DNA of 61,603 bases. Source: an uncultured Pelagibacteraceae bacterium. Its GTDB lineage: Bacteria > Pseudomonadota > Alphaproteobacteria > Pelagibacterales > Pelagibacteraceae. The notes under the pieces are model-generated. The model searched no databases. It saw only the letters and a list, made by a program, of their open reading frames with translations, and was not told where the DNA came from. Position 1 is the stretch's first letter, and each line of letters begins with the position of its first letter. The position numbers and the translations under genes are program-made. This document shows, piece by piece, positions 1 through 9,264 of the stretch. The stretch covers positions 1 through 61,603 of the forward strand of contig CACIRV010000004.1 of NCBI GenBank assembly GCA_902589155.1, in the 5' to 3' direction.

Positions 1-541
1 CTTCTACAGAATTTACTTCTTTAACATAATGTTTTAAAAGATTTTGAACTCCTTGCTTTAGAGTCATTAAGGAACTTGGGCAGCCTGAGCAACTTCCTTG
101 AAGCTCGACTTTAACAACACCTTTTTCAAATGATTTAAACTTAATATCACCTCCATCTCTTGCTACAGCAGGTCTAATTTTAGTATCTAACACATCTAAA
201 ATTTTTTTAACCGTCTCATCACTTTCATTGTTATTTTTTGTATTCTTCAGTTCTTCCTTTAAAATAGGCCCTTTATTGTTTTCAAAGTAATGATTTAAAT
301 GAGAAATAACCATTGGCTTTAATTCACTCCAAGAAGTATCTTTTGTTTTTTTAACAGATAAAAAATTCTTTGAAAACAAAACTAATTCTACTCCTTTAAA
401 ACCTAGTAGTTCTTTAATAAAAGGATTGGTCACTTTATCAATTTGATTTTTTTGAAATTCTTCCGTTCCAATTGTTGAAATTATATTTTCAGACAAGAAC
501 TTTAAAGACTCTGGATTGGGTGTTGGTTCTGTTTGGATCAT
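1..541 (-). CDS. nfuA: NfuA/NifU-like Fe-S cluster carrier protein, 3' end outside the window
   Basis: Scaffold protein that delivers Fe-S clusters to apo-enzymes. I translated it from the reverse strand; about 180 residues are visible and the frame is open to the window edge, so the last residues are missing. It begins MIQTEPTPNPESLKF, the hallmark of the Nfu N-terminal domain. After a spacer, the NifU C-terminal domain has RPAVARDGGDI followed by GSCSGCPSS, with the cluster-binding CxxC at Cys151 and Cys154. The ATG at 539-541 lies 15 bp beyond the trpS stop, so both genes are read leftward, with nfuA downstream. The family assignment is firm. Confidence 0.93.
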   Translation of the reverse strand, partial: MIQTEPTPNPESLKFLSENIISTIGTEEFQKNQIDKVTNPFIKELLGFKGVELVLFSKNFLSVKKTKDTSWSELKPMVISHLNHYFENNKGPILKEELKNTKNNNESDETVKKILDVLDTKIRPAVARDGGDIKFKSFEKGVVKVELQGSCSGCPSSLMTLKQGVQNLLKHYVKEVNSVE

Positions 542-555
542 TGAAATATTATATA

Positions 556-1560
556 TTATATCAGCCCAACTTTTTCACGTATATTTTTAAGGTTCTCCTC
601 AGCTTTAATAGAGGCTTTTTCAGTGCCTTTTTTCAAAATCTGAAGCAAATATGACTTATCGTTCATTAATTTTATTATTTCTTTACCAACTGGAGCAATT
701 TCACTTACTAAAAGATCTGCTAATTTACTCTTAATGTATGAATATTCTTTTCCCGCCATTTCTTTTAAAGCTTTTTCTAAATTAATTTTAGATATCTCTG
801 AGTATATATTTAACAGATTTAGTGCTTCTGGTTTTTTTTCTAAAGATTTCAAATTATCTGGGATAGACTCTGAATCAGATTTAGCTTTTTTTATTTTTTT
901 TACAATTTCATCTGCGCTATCTTTAAGATTGATCCTTGAATAATCAGACTCTTCAGATTTGCTCATCTTTTTTGTTCCATCTCTCAAACTCATCACTCTA
1001 GAAATATTTTTAAGAATAAGGGGTTCTGGTAAAGGAAAAAAACCTTTACAATTAAAATCATTATTAAATTTTTGTGCAATATCTCGTGACAATTCTAAAT
1101 GCTGTTTTTGATCAGCTCCAACTGGAACATGAGTAGCTTTATACAGCAATATATCAGCGGCCATTAAATTTGGATAGATATAAAGTCCAACACTAGCTTT
1201 TTCTTTGTCTGACCCTGCTTTATCTTTAAATTGAGTCATTCTATTTAACCAGCCAACTCTTGATACACAATTAAAAATCCAAGCTAATTCTGAATGAGCA
1301 GGAACAGAAGATTGATTAAAAATTATGCTTTTGTTTGGATCAAGCCCGGTTGCCAAAAAACTTGCAGCAGTCTCTAAAATATTGTTTTTTAGCTCACTAG
1401 GATTTTGAAAAGTAGTTATTGCATGTAAGTCAACAACGCAATAAATACAATCCATATTTTTTTGCAACGATACAAAATTTTTTAACGCTCCAAGATAATT
1501 TCCTAAATGCAAGTTACCAGTGGGCTGAACACCTGAAAATACTAATTTTTTTTCACTCAT
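556..1560 (-). CDS. trpS: Tryptophanyl-tRNA synthetase
   Basis: Charges tRNA-Trp with tryptophan in the cytoplasm. It has 334 residues, the normal length for the compact bacterial enzyme. The class I signatures are present: the HIGH equivalent HLGN at about residues 18-21, inside PTGNLHLGNYLGAL, and KMSKS at about 198-202. The ATG at 1558-1560 lies 1 bp beyond the murJ stop, so the two are probably cotranscribed with murJ first and nfuA last. Nothing looks truncated. Confidence 0.97.
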   Translation of the reverse strand: MSEKKLVFSGVQPTGNLHLGNYLGALKNFVSLQKNMDCIYCVVDLHAITTFQNPSELKNNILETAASFLATGLDPNKSIIFNQSSVPAHSELAWIFNCVSRVGWLNRMTQFKDKAGSDKEKASVGLYIYPNLMAADILLYKATHVPVGADQKQHLELSRDIAQKFNNDFNCKGFFPLPEPLILKNISRVMSLRDGTKKMSKSEESDYSRINLKDSADEIVKKIKKAKSDSESIPDNLKSLEKKPEALNLLNIYSEISKINLEKALKEMAGKEYSYIKSKLADLLVSEIAPVGKEIIKLMNDKSYLLQILKKGTEKASIKAEENLKNIREKVGLI

Positions 1561-1561
1561 A

Positions 1562-3088
1562 TTAATTTGTTTTAAAATTTTTTGTTTTTAAAATTCCAGT
1601 TAGATAACAAGATATCAAATAAACACTGCCAACAAAACCAACAATTATCAGTAAATAAACTGATTTATATTTATAATTGTAGTTTAAATAATCTGCAAAA
1701 TAATCTAATGCAAAAATCAAAAGAAAAGACATAAAAACAGTGCTTAAAATTATTTTTAAAACATTTTTGAATAAATAATCTTTTAATAGTAAAAAGTTCT
1801 TATCATTAAGAAGATATATATAGGCTATCACCCCAATCCAAGCAGAAATAGATGTAGCAATAGGAATTATAATAAAACCAAGTTTATTAAAGAAGGTAAT
1901 ACTTATAAAAATATTTAATAAAACAATAAAAGTTGAAATATAAAATGGTGTCTTAGTATTGTTTCTAGCAAAAAAGAAATTGGATAATATCTTAATCAGG
2001 GCAAATGCTGGGATACCATAACCAAAATATTTTAATGCGGAGGCCGTCATATTAATATTCTCAATAGTAAAAGATCCATATCCAAATAATGCATTTACAA
2101 TCTCTTTTGATGCTATGATTAAGCCCAAACTAGCTGGTATTGAAAATAAAAGTGAAAGCTCTATTGATCTACTCTGAATGTTTGAAATTTTAAAAAATTT
2201 TTTTTGCTTAAAAGCTTTTGACAAAACTGGCAACGAAACAGTTCCTACTGCTACACCTGCTATAGCTAAGTTCATCTGATAAATACGATCTGCATAATAC
2301 AGGTATGATACTGCACTAGCTTCAAAAGAAGCTATAATTGTACCAACCAAAATGTTTATCTGCGTAACTCCAGAAGAAAGAACACTCGGTAAAAGTTTTT
2401 TAAAAAAGAATTTTACTTTACTGCTTAATGTAGATTTGAATTCAATAGATGGTCTATAATATTTTTTTGTGATAAATATCAAAAATATCATTTGAATTAT
2501 TCCAGCCAACGTGACTCCATAAGATAATTGTTTAGCAAAATTTAAACCAAAAAAATAAGAAGCTAATAAACTCAATATTAAAATAATATTAAGTATTATC
2601 GGTGCTGCGGCTGCCGCAGCAAATTTGTTATTAGAATTCAAAATTCCTGAAAAGAAAGATGAAATACTTACAAATAATAAAAAAGGGAATGTTATTCTAG
2701 TAAATTCTACTGCAAGATTAAATTTTTCATTATTTTCTAAGAAGCCTGGAGCAATTAAATAAACTATATAAGGTGTAAATATTTCTACCAGCAGAACTGT
2801 AAAAAAAAGTATAAGGATTAATATACTTAAAGTCTCGTCAGCAAATTTCTTTCCTCTTTTTTGATTTTTAGTTTTTTCTGATACATAACTAGGTATAAAA
2901 GCGGCATTAAATGTCCCTTCTGCAAATAAACGCCTAAATGTATTTGGAAGTCTAAAAGCAACAAAAAAAGCATCAGCAAAAATTGATGCTCCTAAAAATA
3001 TTGCAATTAATATATCTCTAAGATAGCCTAAAATTCTGCTTAATAAGGTAAAAAAACTAAAAACATATGTTGAAGATAACAAGTTCAT
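1562..3088 (-). CDS. murJ: Lipid II flippase MurJ (MviN family)
   Basis: Polytopic inner-membrane protein that flips lipid II to the periplasmic face for peptidoglycan synthesis. It has 508 residues and about 13-14 hydrophobic segments. The N-terminus SRILGYLRDILIA and the stretch ADAFFVAFRLPNTFRRLFAEG are diagnostic for MurJ, including the conserved arginines of the central cavity. It is the first gene of a leftward set murJ-trpS-nfuA and diverges from maeB across 76 bp. It is rich in Phe, Ile and Lys, as expected in an A/T-rich genome. Confidence 0.96.
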   Translation of the reverse strand: MNLLSSTYVFSFFTLLSRILGYLRDILIAIFLGASIFADAFFVAFRLPNTFRRLFAEGTFNAAFIPSYVSEKTKNQKRGKKFADETLSILILILFFTVLLVEIFTPYIVYLIAPGFLENNEKFNLAVEFTRITFPFLLFVSISSFFSGILNSNNKFAAAAAAPIILNIILILSLLASYFFGLNFAKQLSYGVTLAGIIQMIFLIFITKKYYRPSIEFKSTLSSKVKFFFKKLLPSVLSSGVTQINILVGTIIASFEASAVSYLYYADRIYQMNLAIAGVAVGTVSLPVLSKAFKQKKFFKISNIQSRSIELSLLFSIPASLGLIIASKEIVNALFGYGSFTIENINMTASALKYFGYGIPAFALIKILSNFFFARNNTKTPFYISTFIVLLNIFISITFFNKLGFIIIPIATSISAWIGVIAYIYLLNDKNFLLLKDYLFKNVLKIILSTVFMSFLLIFALDYFADYLNYNYKYKSVYLLIIVGFVGSVYLISCYLTGILKTKNFKTN

Positions 3089-3164
3089 ATAAATTCTAAA
3101 TTAAGCCACAAATAATAAATAAATAATGCAATATTATAAGTTATATTAAATGCTCATAATTTAA

Positions 3165-5441
3165 ATGACAAAAAAATCCAAAATCGACCATTATTCTGAT
3201 AAAGAAGCACTTGATTTTCATATAAAAGGAAAGTCTGGCAAAATTGAGATAAATTCTTCTAAGCCTTTAACAACAAAAAGAGATTTATCTTTAGCATACT
3301 CTCCTGGTGTTGCAGCTCCTGTTAAGGAAATAGCTAAAAACCCTAATGCTGTTTATGACTACACTAGTAAAGGAAATTTAGTTGCTGTGATTAGTAATGG
3401 TTCAGCAATATTGGGTCTTGGTAATCTAGGTTCTCTTGCATCAAAACCAGTAATGGAAGGCAAATCTGTATTGTTTAAAAGATTTGCGGACATAGACTCG
3501 ATTGATATAGAAGTTAATAGCAATGATACGAACTCCATAATAGAAACAATAAAAAATATAAGCGGCACATTTGGAGGTATTAATCTTGAAGATATTGCTG
3601 CACCTGATTGTTTTATTATAGAACAAAAACTGAAAGAAGTTTTAGACATACCCATTTTCCACGATGATCAACATGGTACTGCAATTATTACTACGGCTGC
3701 TTTGATAAATGCCTTAGATGTTTCCAAAAAAAAAATCAATGATGTCAAAATTGTTGTCAATGGGGCTGGGGCATCTGCACAGGCATGTACAAATTTATTT
3801 AAAAGTTCCGGTGTTAAAAGTGAAAACATTATTATGTGTGACAGTAAAGGAGTAATTTATAAAGGCAGAAAAAATATTGACCAATTTAAATCAGCTTTTG
3901 CGGTTAATACCAAATTAAGAACCTTGAAAGAAGCTATGAAAAATGCAGACGTTTTTTTAGGCTTATCTGCAAAAGATGTTGTGTCTAAAGACATGGTAAA
4001 GTCCATGGCAAAAAATCCTATAATATTTGCATGTGCTAATCCTGATCCTGAAATTAAACCAGAAATTATAGAAGAGGTTAGATCTGACGCCATAATAGCA
4101 ACTGGCAGATCTGATTATCCAAACCAGGTAAACAACTTAATTGGTTTTCCCTATATATTTAGAGGAGCTCTAGATGTAAGAGCTAAAGAAATTAATGAAG
4201 AAATGAAGGTTGCTGCAGCAAAGGCAATAGCCTTGCTAGCTAGAGAAGATGTTCCAGACGAAGTTGTATCTGCCTACGGCGGAGATAGACCAAAATACGG
4301 AAAAAATTATATTATACCCTCTACATTTGATCCAAGATTAATAAGTGTGATTCCTTCTGCTGTAGCCAAAGCAGCTATTAAAAGTGGGGTGGCAAGAAAA
4401 AAAATTAAAGACTTTGAAAGTTATAAAGATGAATTAACAAATCGATTAGATCCATCGATGTCAATTATGCAAGGTATCAATGCAAAAGTAAGAAAAAATC
4501 CAAAAAAAGTAATATTTGCTGAAGGTGAAGATGAAAGCATGTTGAAGGCAGCAATTGAATTTGGAAAAAATAAACTTGGAATACCAATATTGATAGGAGC
4601 TGAAAAAAGAATTAAAGAACAATTGAAAAAAATCGGTTTAGATGAAAACCACAAGATTGAAATAGTAAACTCAACTGATAAAGAAAAAAGACAAAAATAC
4701 GTTAAACATCTATACAAAAGACTTCAAAGAGAAGGTCAACTGGAGAGAGATGTAGACCGTTTGGTGAGAAATGATCGTATTGCGTGGGGAGCCTCGATGA
4801 TTGCATGTAAAGATGCAGACGCAATGGTTACTGGTAATATTAGACATTATACTGCTTCGATAGAAAAACTAAGGAAAGTTGTTGATCCTAGACCTGGCGA
4901 AGAGATTTTTGGTATGACAATGATTAATTCTAAAGGGAAAACTGTACTGGTGGCTGATACAAACGTAAAAGATTTTCCTTCGGCAGAAAGGCTAGTTAAT
5001 GTTTCTAAATCTTGTGTACGTGTTGCCAGATTATTTGGATTTGATCCTAAAGTAGCTTTTCTTTCTCACTCTACATTTGGTAAACCAATATCAAAAAATA
5101 CAAAGCATGTAAGAGATGCAATTGAATTATTGAAAAAGGAAAAAGTAGATTTTGATTTTGATGGAGAAATGCAGCCTGACGTAGCTTTAAACCCAGTGTA
5201 TCAAGAGATCTACCCTTTCTCTAAAATTGTAGGAAAAGCTAATATTTTAATTATGCCAGCACTGCATAGTGCAGCCATTTCAACTAAATTAATGAAAGAA
5301 TATGGTGGCGCAAAATTAATTGGCCCTCTTTTAATTGGACTTGGTCTACCTATCGAAGTTGCTCCTTTAAGATCAAGTACATCCGATATTTTAAACCTAG
5401 CTTCTGTGGCAGCATATTCTTCTGACGTAATTAAATATTGA
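3165..5441 (+). CDS. maeB: NADP-dependent malic enzyme with C-terminal phosphotransacetylase-like domain
   Basis: Oxidatively decarboxylates malate to pyruvate and CO2, linking the TCA cycle to acetyl-CoA and NADPH supply. It has 758 residues. Residues 1 to about 420 are the malic enzyme part (SLAYSPGVAAPVKEI, DDQHGTAIIT and the Rossmann motif VVNGAGASAQA). Residues of about 430-758 match the Pta-like domain that is usually regulatory in MaeB proteins. The start ATG at 3165 fits the family N-terminus. It is convergent with the BON lipoprotein gene with a 2-bp gap. The organism also carries acetate uptake genes near the right end, so the enzyme may help return C2 and C4 carbon to pyruvate; that link is inference. 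Confidence 0.95.
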   Translation: MTKKSKIDHYSDKEALDFHIKGKSGKIEINSSKPLTTKRDLSLAYSPGVAAPVKEIAKNPNAVYDYTSKGNLVAVISNGSAILGLGNLGSLASKPVMEGKSVLFKRFADIDSIDIEVNSNDTNSIIETIKNISGTFGGINLEDIAAPDCFIIEQKLKEVLDIPIFHDDQHGTAIITTAALINALDVSKKKINDVKIVVNGAGASAQACTNLFKSSGVKSENIIMCDSKGVIYKGRKNIDQFKSAFAVNTKLRTLKEAMKNADVFLGLSAKDVVSKDMVKSMAKNPIIFACANPDPEIKPEIIEEVRSDAIIATGRSDYPNQVNNLIGFPYIFRGALDVRAKEINEEMKVAAAKAIALLAREDVPDEVVSAYGGDRPKYGKNYIIPSTFDPRLISVIPSAVAKAAIKSGVARKKIKDFESYKDELTNRLDPSMSIMQGINAKVRKNPKKVIFAEGEDESMLKAAIEFGKNKLGIPILIGAEKRIKEQLKKIGLDENHKIEIVNSTDKEKRQKYVKHLYKRLQREGQLERDVDRLVRNDRIAWGASMIACKDADAMVTGNIRHYTASIEKLRKVVDPRPGEEIFGMTMINSKGKTVLVADTNVKDFPSAERLVNVSKSCVRVARLFGFDPKVAFLSHSTFGKPISKNTKHVRDAIELLKKEKVDFDFDGEMQPDVALNPVYQEIYPFSKIVGKANILIMPALHSAAISTKLMKEYGGAKLIGPLLIGLGLPIEVAPLRSSTSDILNLASVAAYSSDVIKY

Positions 5442-5443
5442 TA

Positions 5444-6022
5444 TTAAAGTTTATTACGGCTTAATTCAGAAATTAAATAAATGGATGGAATTATATTCTC
5501 AACATCATATATTTTATTAGCTTCATTAATAACTTCTTTTTTTTCTTCTTCATCCATTGCTATGCCAAAAATATAGACGTTTTTGTTTATAGTTTCTAAA
5601 GTATAATTTCTTGCTTTGGTCTTTTTATTAAATATCAAAGCGGATCTTAATTGACTAGTAATTAAAATATCCTTTGCAGTACTTTTAAAATTGCTTTGTC
5701 CTTTAATACTAATCGCATTTTTTACTGATCGCACACCCTTTGTTTCCCACGCCATCTTTGTTATTTTAATTTTCTCTTCAGGTTCGTCTACTTTTCCTGA
5801 TAAAAATATTCTTCCATCAATCACTTCAGATTGTATTGACAAAAAATATTTTTTGTCTGCTAAGGCTAGTCTTGCATTTAAATTTTTTTGCATAATAGTG
5901 TCATCAATTTGCATTCCGATAGTCCTAGGGTCAAAAGTTATATCAACACCTGTTCCAAATCTTCCGACCGTAGTACATGAAACTAAAAAAAATATTAACA
6001 GTAAGCTAATTAATTTTTTCAT
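5444..6022 (-). CDS. BON-domain outer-membrane lipoprotein (DolP/YraP-like)
   Basis: Predicted envelope lipoprotein of 192 residues. The N-terminus is a lipoprotein signal with lipobox LVSC, giving lipidated Cys16. Two tandem BON-like regions follow (about 45-115 and 120-185), with the typical VDGRIFLSGKVD and conserved Gly/Val pattern. Its start overlaps the 3' end of rsmI by 17 bp, and an LpoA-like gene is divergent beyond rsmI. This matches the yraL-yraM-yraP neighbourhood of gammaproteobacteria, so a DolP-like role in outer-membrane integrity is a reasonable inference. The family is firm; the exact orthology is less so. Confidence 0.87.
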   Translation of the reverse strand: MKKLISLLLIFFLVSCTTVGRFGTGVDITFDPRTIGMQIDDTIMQKNLNARLALADKKYFLSIQSEVIDGRIFLSGKVDEPEEKIKITKMAWETKGVRSVKNAISIKGQSNFKSTAKDILITSQLRSALIFNKKTKARNYTLETINKNVYIFGIAMDEEEKKEVINEANKIYDVENIIPSIYLISELSRNKL

Positions 6023-6848
6023 TTTTTTTTATATTTAAACATATTTGATAAATCTTTTTTTTGTTAATTTTTTCTGACTCGAATAACAATTCAACAACAT
6101 CTTTTAAACTGTATTTTTTAAGATAAAGTTTAGCTTTTTTAATAATTTTATTTTCATCTAAAAATTTATCTTTAATATTTTTTTCTGATATTACAACTGT
6201 TAACTCACCTTTAATTGAAGTTTTAAACATATTAATTTTATCAATATCTTCTCTATAAAGCGATTCATGCAACTTAGTAAGTTCTCTGGCAATTAACAAC
6301 TTCCTGCCTGGAAAAAACTTTTTGAATTTTTTTAAATAAAAATTAATCTTAATAGCAGGTATAAAAAATACTTGGGAAAAACTAAGTTGACAAAGAGATG
6401 ATAAAATTTTTTCTAATTCCTTCTCAGTTTTGGGTAAAAAACCGTAAAATAAAAATTGGTCTTTAAATCCAGAAATACTTATTGAAGTTGTAATAGAAGA
6501 TACTCCTGGAATAGGAATAATCCTTATATTTTTTTGTATACATGTTTGAATTAGTAAACGACCTGGGTCTGATAAAGAAGGTGTGCCAGCATCAGAAATT
6601 AAAGACAAAATTTTGCCTTCATTTAAATATTTCATGATTTTTCCAAGTTCTTTTTTTTCATTGAACTTGTGATAAGAGACTAATTGTTTTTTAATTTTTA
6701 AATGATTTAATAACTTTAAAGAGTGTCTAGTGTCTTCACAAAGAATTATGTCCGAGTTTTTTAATACATCTATCGCTCTTATAGTTATATCATCAAGATT
6801 TCCAATCGGTGTTGAAACAATATATAAGGTTTTATTAGATAATTTCAT
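6006..6848 (-). CDS. rsmI: 16S rRNA (cytidine-1402-2'-O)-methyltransferase
   Basis: SAM-dependent tetrapyrrole-methylase-fold enzyme that 2'-O-methylates C1402 in the ribosomal P site. It has 280 residues. Diagnostic motifs are YIVSTPIGNLDDITIRA near the N-terminus, CEDTRHS, and SDAGTPSLSDPG at about residues 84-95. The C-terminal region contains the short KKYSLKDVVELL segment common in RsmI. Its ATG is 3 bp from the divergent ATG of the LpoA-like gene, so promoters for the two must lie within each other's 5' coding sequence. Confidence 0.96.
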   Translation of the reverse strand: MKLSNKTLYIVSTPIGNLDDITIRAIDVLKNSDIILCEDTRHSLKLLNHLKIKKQLVSYHKFNEKKELGKIMKYLNEGKILSLISDAGTPSLSDPGRLLIQTCIQKNIRIIPIPGVSSITTSISISGFKDQFLFYGFLPKTEKELEKILSSLCQLSFSQVFFIPAIKINFYLKKFKKFFPGRKLLIARELTKLHESLYREDIDKINMFKTSIKGELTVVISEKNIKDKFLDENKIIKKAKLYLKKYSLKDVVELLFESEKINKKKIYQICLNIKKNEKIN

Positions 6849-6851
6849 ACT

Positions 6852-8006
6852 ATGAAGAATAAATTTATAATAATAATAACTTATATATTAATCTTTTTTA
6901 ATTCTAATCTACAAGGTAATGAGAATAATAATATTCTTAAAGTTGGCTTGTTGGCCCCCCTCAGCGGAGAATACAAAGAACTCGGTGATTCTCTTCTATA
7001 TTCGTTGCAATTAGCTTTAAATGAAATCAATGATAAAAATGTTCATATAATACCAAGGGACTCTGGTTCAAATGATAAAAAGAAATTAGTTAAAGCTATT
7101 CAGGAAATTCGATCTCAAGGAGCAAATATTGTAATTGGACCAATCAATAATAAAGATTTTGAGGAAGCTAAAAAATTTAACGACATGGTATTTATTTCTC
7201 CTTCAAATATAAACCCTGAATTTCAAAACAATATAATAAGCATTGGTGTCAGTCTTGAATCTCAAATGCTAGCATTAATGAAATTTATTAAAAAACGAAA
7301 AAAAAATAAAACTGTAATCTTTATTCCCAAAAACCAATATTCAAATTTAATAGAAGATAAATTAAATAAATTAGATTTACAGAATTATAAAATATTTAAA
7401 TACAATCCTGATCCAAAAATTTTAACTGGAGAAATTGAAATTTTAACAAATTATTCACAAAGAAAAAAAAATCTAGAATCTAGAAAAAAGATGTTTGAAG
7501 ATAAAGAGGATGAACAGTCAAAACGTCAATTAGAAAAATTAGAACAAAAGTACACTTTAGGAGATGTAAATTTTGACTCCGTGATTATAATTGACTTTGG
7601 AAACAGTTTAAAAAGTGTATTAACGTCATTAGTTTTTACTGACGTAGATCAAAAAAAGGTTTTGTTTACAACTATAAATCAATGGTTTGATGAAAGTATC
7701 TTTTATGAAAATACTGTGAGTAGTTTGTATTATCCTTCAGTGAATTATAAAGAATTTAAAAAGTATAAAGATAATTATTTTAAAATATTTAATAACTTTC
7801 CAAGTGAAATAACTATTTTAGCCTATGATGCTATAGGTCTAATTTATTATGCTTGGAAAAAAAAAGGTAAAATCAATACAGTAAATGATTTCTCTTTTAA
7901 AGGTAAAATTAAAGGCAAAATTGGTACTTTTAGTTTTAATAATAAAAAAACTATCCAAGATCTAAGTATTTATAAAGCCGCAAATAATCGATTTACAAAA
8001 TTTTAA
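6852..8006 (+). CDS. Periplasmic LpoA/YraM-like penicillin-binding protein activator (Peripla_BP_6 fold)
   Basis: A 384-residue exported protein with an N-terminal hydrophobic signal (about 1-22) followed by a periplasmic binding-protein fold of the branched-chain amino-acid receptor/LpoA type. KVGLLAPLSGEYKELGDSL and IVIGPINNKDF are typical. No lipobox cysteine is visible, unlike E. coli LpoA, so it is probably soluble or anchored by an uncleaved signal. Its place beside rsmI and a BON lipoprotein matches the yraL-yraM neighbourhood, which favours a cell-wall-synthase activator role over amino-acid uptake. The fold is certain; the function is inferred from context. Confidence 0.8.
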   Translation: MKNKFIIIITYILIFFNSNLQGNENNNILKVGLLAPLSGEYKELGDSLLYSLQLALNEINDKNVHIIPRDSGSNDKKKLVKAIQEIRSQGANIVIGPINNKDFEEAKKFNDMVFISPSNINPEFQNNIISIGVSLESQMLALMKFIKKRKKNKTVIFIPKNQYSNLIEDKLNKLDLQNYKIFKYNPDPKILTGEIEILTNYSQRKKNLESRKKMFEDKEDEQSKRQLEKLEQKYTLGDVNFDSVIIIDFGNSLKSVLTSLVFTDVDQKKVLFTTINQWFDESIFYENTVSSLYYPSVNYKEFKKYKDNYFKIFNNFPSEITILAYDAIGLIYYAWKKKGKINTVNDFSFKGKIKGKIGTFSFNNKKTIQDLSIYKAANNRFTKF

Positions 8007-8571
8007 TTTTTCTTTTTAATTTCTTATAAGCAATATACCTGTGATCCATATTAATTTTTCTGAATTTAGACATTTGTCCAAATGTAATAGCTTCACCTAA
8101 AGGAATAAATATAGGGTCGTAGCCAAAACCTCTAGTTCCAAGCATCTTATAAGAAATTAAACCTTCAATTTTGCCCTTAACTGTAACTACTTTTCCCCTT
8201 GGGTATTTAAAAGACAAACTACATACAAATGTAGCATATCTATTTTTTTTCTTTTTCATCTTTTTTAATATAAACTTCATTGCGCTTGAAAAGCTTCCAT
8301 ATTTTTTTGCCCATCTTGCAGAATAAATCCCTGGTTTTCCTTTTAAGGCTTTTATACAAAGCCCTGAGTCATCAGAAATCACTGGCAATTCTGTAAATTT
8401 AGAAAAATATTTAGCTTTTAGTTTTGCATTGGAGACGAAGGTTTTTCCAGTCTCTTTCGGGCTTTTGACTTTTAATTTAATCGGGGAAACTTTTTTTATC
8501 TTTTTAGGCAATAGATAGCTAATTTCTTTAAATTTCCCTCTGTTATGAGTGCCTATTAAAATTTTTTTCAT
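7993..8571 (-). CDS. rdgB: RdgB/HAM1 non-canonical purine NTP pyrophosphatase
   Basis: Housekeeping enzyme that hydrolyses dITP, ITP and XTP to the monophosphates, keeping deaminated purines out of DNA and RNA. It has 192 residues. The N-terminal substrate motif reads GTHNRGKFKEI (family consensus T-x-N-x-x-K), followed by ISDDSGLCIKALKGKPGIYSARWA and, near the C-terminus, GTRGFGYDPIF and KFRKINMDHR. It overlaps the convergent LpoA-like gene by 14 bp. Its ATG at 8569-8571 faces the grpE region. Confidence 0.96.
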   Translation of the reverse strand: MKKILIGTHNRGKFKEISYLLPKKIKKVSPIKLKVKSPKETGKTFVSNAKLKAKYFSKFTELPVISDDSGLCIKALKGKPGIYSARWAKKYGSFSSAMKFILKKMKKKKNRYATFVCSLSFKYPRGKVVTVKGKIEGLISYKMLGTRGFGYDPIFIPLGEAITFGQMSKFRKINMDHRYIAYKKLKRKIKIL

Positions 8572-8615
8572 TGGTACCTAGTATTTTAAATTATAGCCAT
8601 TATATAGCAATTATC

Positions 8616-9206
8616 ATGATTGAAGATAATCAAAAAAGAGCTGATGGATCAAAGGAAGGTCAAAAAAAAGATGAGGGCTCTAAGGATAAGATTAAAGAGG
8701 AAATGTCTTTAGAAGATAAATTAGCTGAGTCCGAGGATAAATTACTAAGATCATTAGCTGAAATAGAAAATCAGAGAAGAAGATTTGAGAAGGAAATTAA
8801 AGATGCCTTTGAGTTTGGATCTTTTAATTTTGCTAAAGAAAGTCTCGCGATTTTAGATAATTTACAAAGGGCTAAGCTAGCCATTAAAAATGATGAAATT
8901 CTAAAAAATAATAAAGATTTAGATAAATTTTTAGAAAATATAACTGTTATAGAGAAAGATTTGGTATCTATATTCGAAAAAAATAGAATTAAAAAAATTA
9001 ATACACTTAATCACAAATTTGATCCAAATCTTCATCAGGCTATGTCTGAAATTGAAAATGAGAAAGCAGAAACAGGTGCAATTCTAGAAGAAATTCAACC
9101 AGGGTACATGTTAGGGGAAAGATTATTGAGGCCGTCATTAGTAGCTGTGGCCAAGAAAAAAACATCTAAAAATGAGGAAAAAGATAAGAAAAAAGATGAG
9201 AAATAA
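8616..9206 (+). CDS. grpE: Nucleotide exchange factor GrpE
   Basis: DnaK co-chaperone that accelerates ADP release. I chose the ATG at 8616, giving MIEDNQKRADGS and 196 residues. The frame stays open upstream to a TTG at 8571, but that TTG overlaps the rdgB start codon and adds a non-conserved 15-residue stretch. A charged, low-complexity N-terminus leads into the coiled coil EDKLLRSLAEIENQRRRFEKE. The C-terminal beta domain has FDPNLHQAMSEIE and GYMLGERLLRPSLVAVA. It is followed after 58 bp by dnaK and then dnaJ, the classical chaperone cluster. No hrcA lies between rdgB and grpE. Confidence 0.95.
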   Translation: MIEDNQKRADGSKEGQKKDEGSKDKIKEEMSLEDKLAESEDKLLRSLAEIENQRRRFEKEIKDAFEFGSFNFAKESLAILDNLQRAKLAIKNDEILKNNKDLDKFLENITVIEKDLVSIFEKNRIKKINTLNHKFDPNLHQAMSEIENEKAETGAILEEIQPGYMLGERLLRPSLVAVAKKKTSKNEEKDKKKDEK

Positions 9207-9264
9207 CCTTGTAGAAAAAGAAAAAACACCCATATAAACATCGACGATTAAAGGAAATTAAACA

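Noticed and set aside
3089-3164. Riboswitch before maeB
   Set aside because: The gap is only 76 bp, A/T-rich, with no conserved stem or G/C core.
3359-3655. Antisense reading frames within maeB and many similar ones elsewhere
   Set aside because: They are shadows of well-conserved genes on the other strand with no family features of their own.
8571-8615. Longer grpE start at TTG 8571
   Set aside because: TTG overlaps the rdgB start codon and adds residues unlike GrpE; ATG 8616 gives a normal N-terminus.
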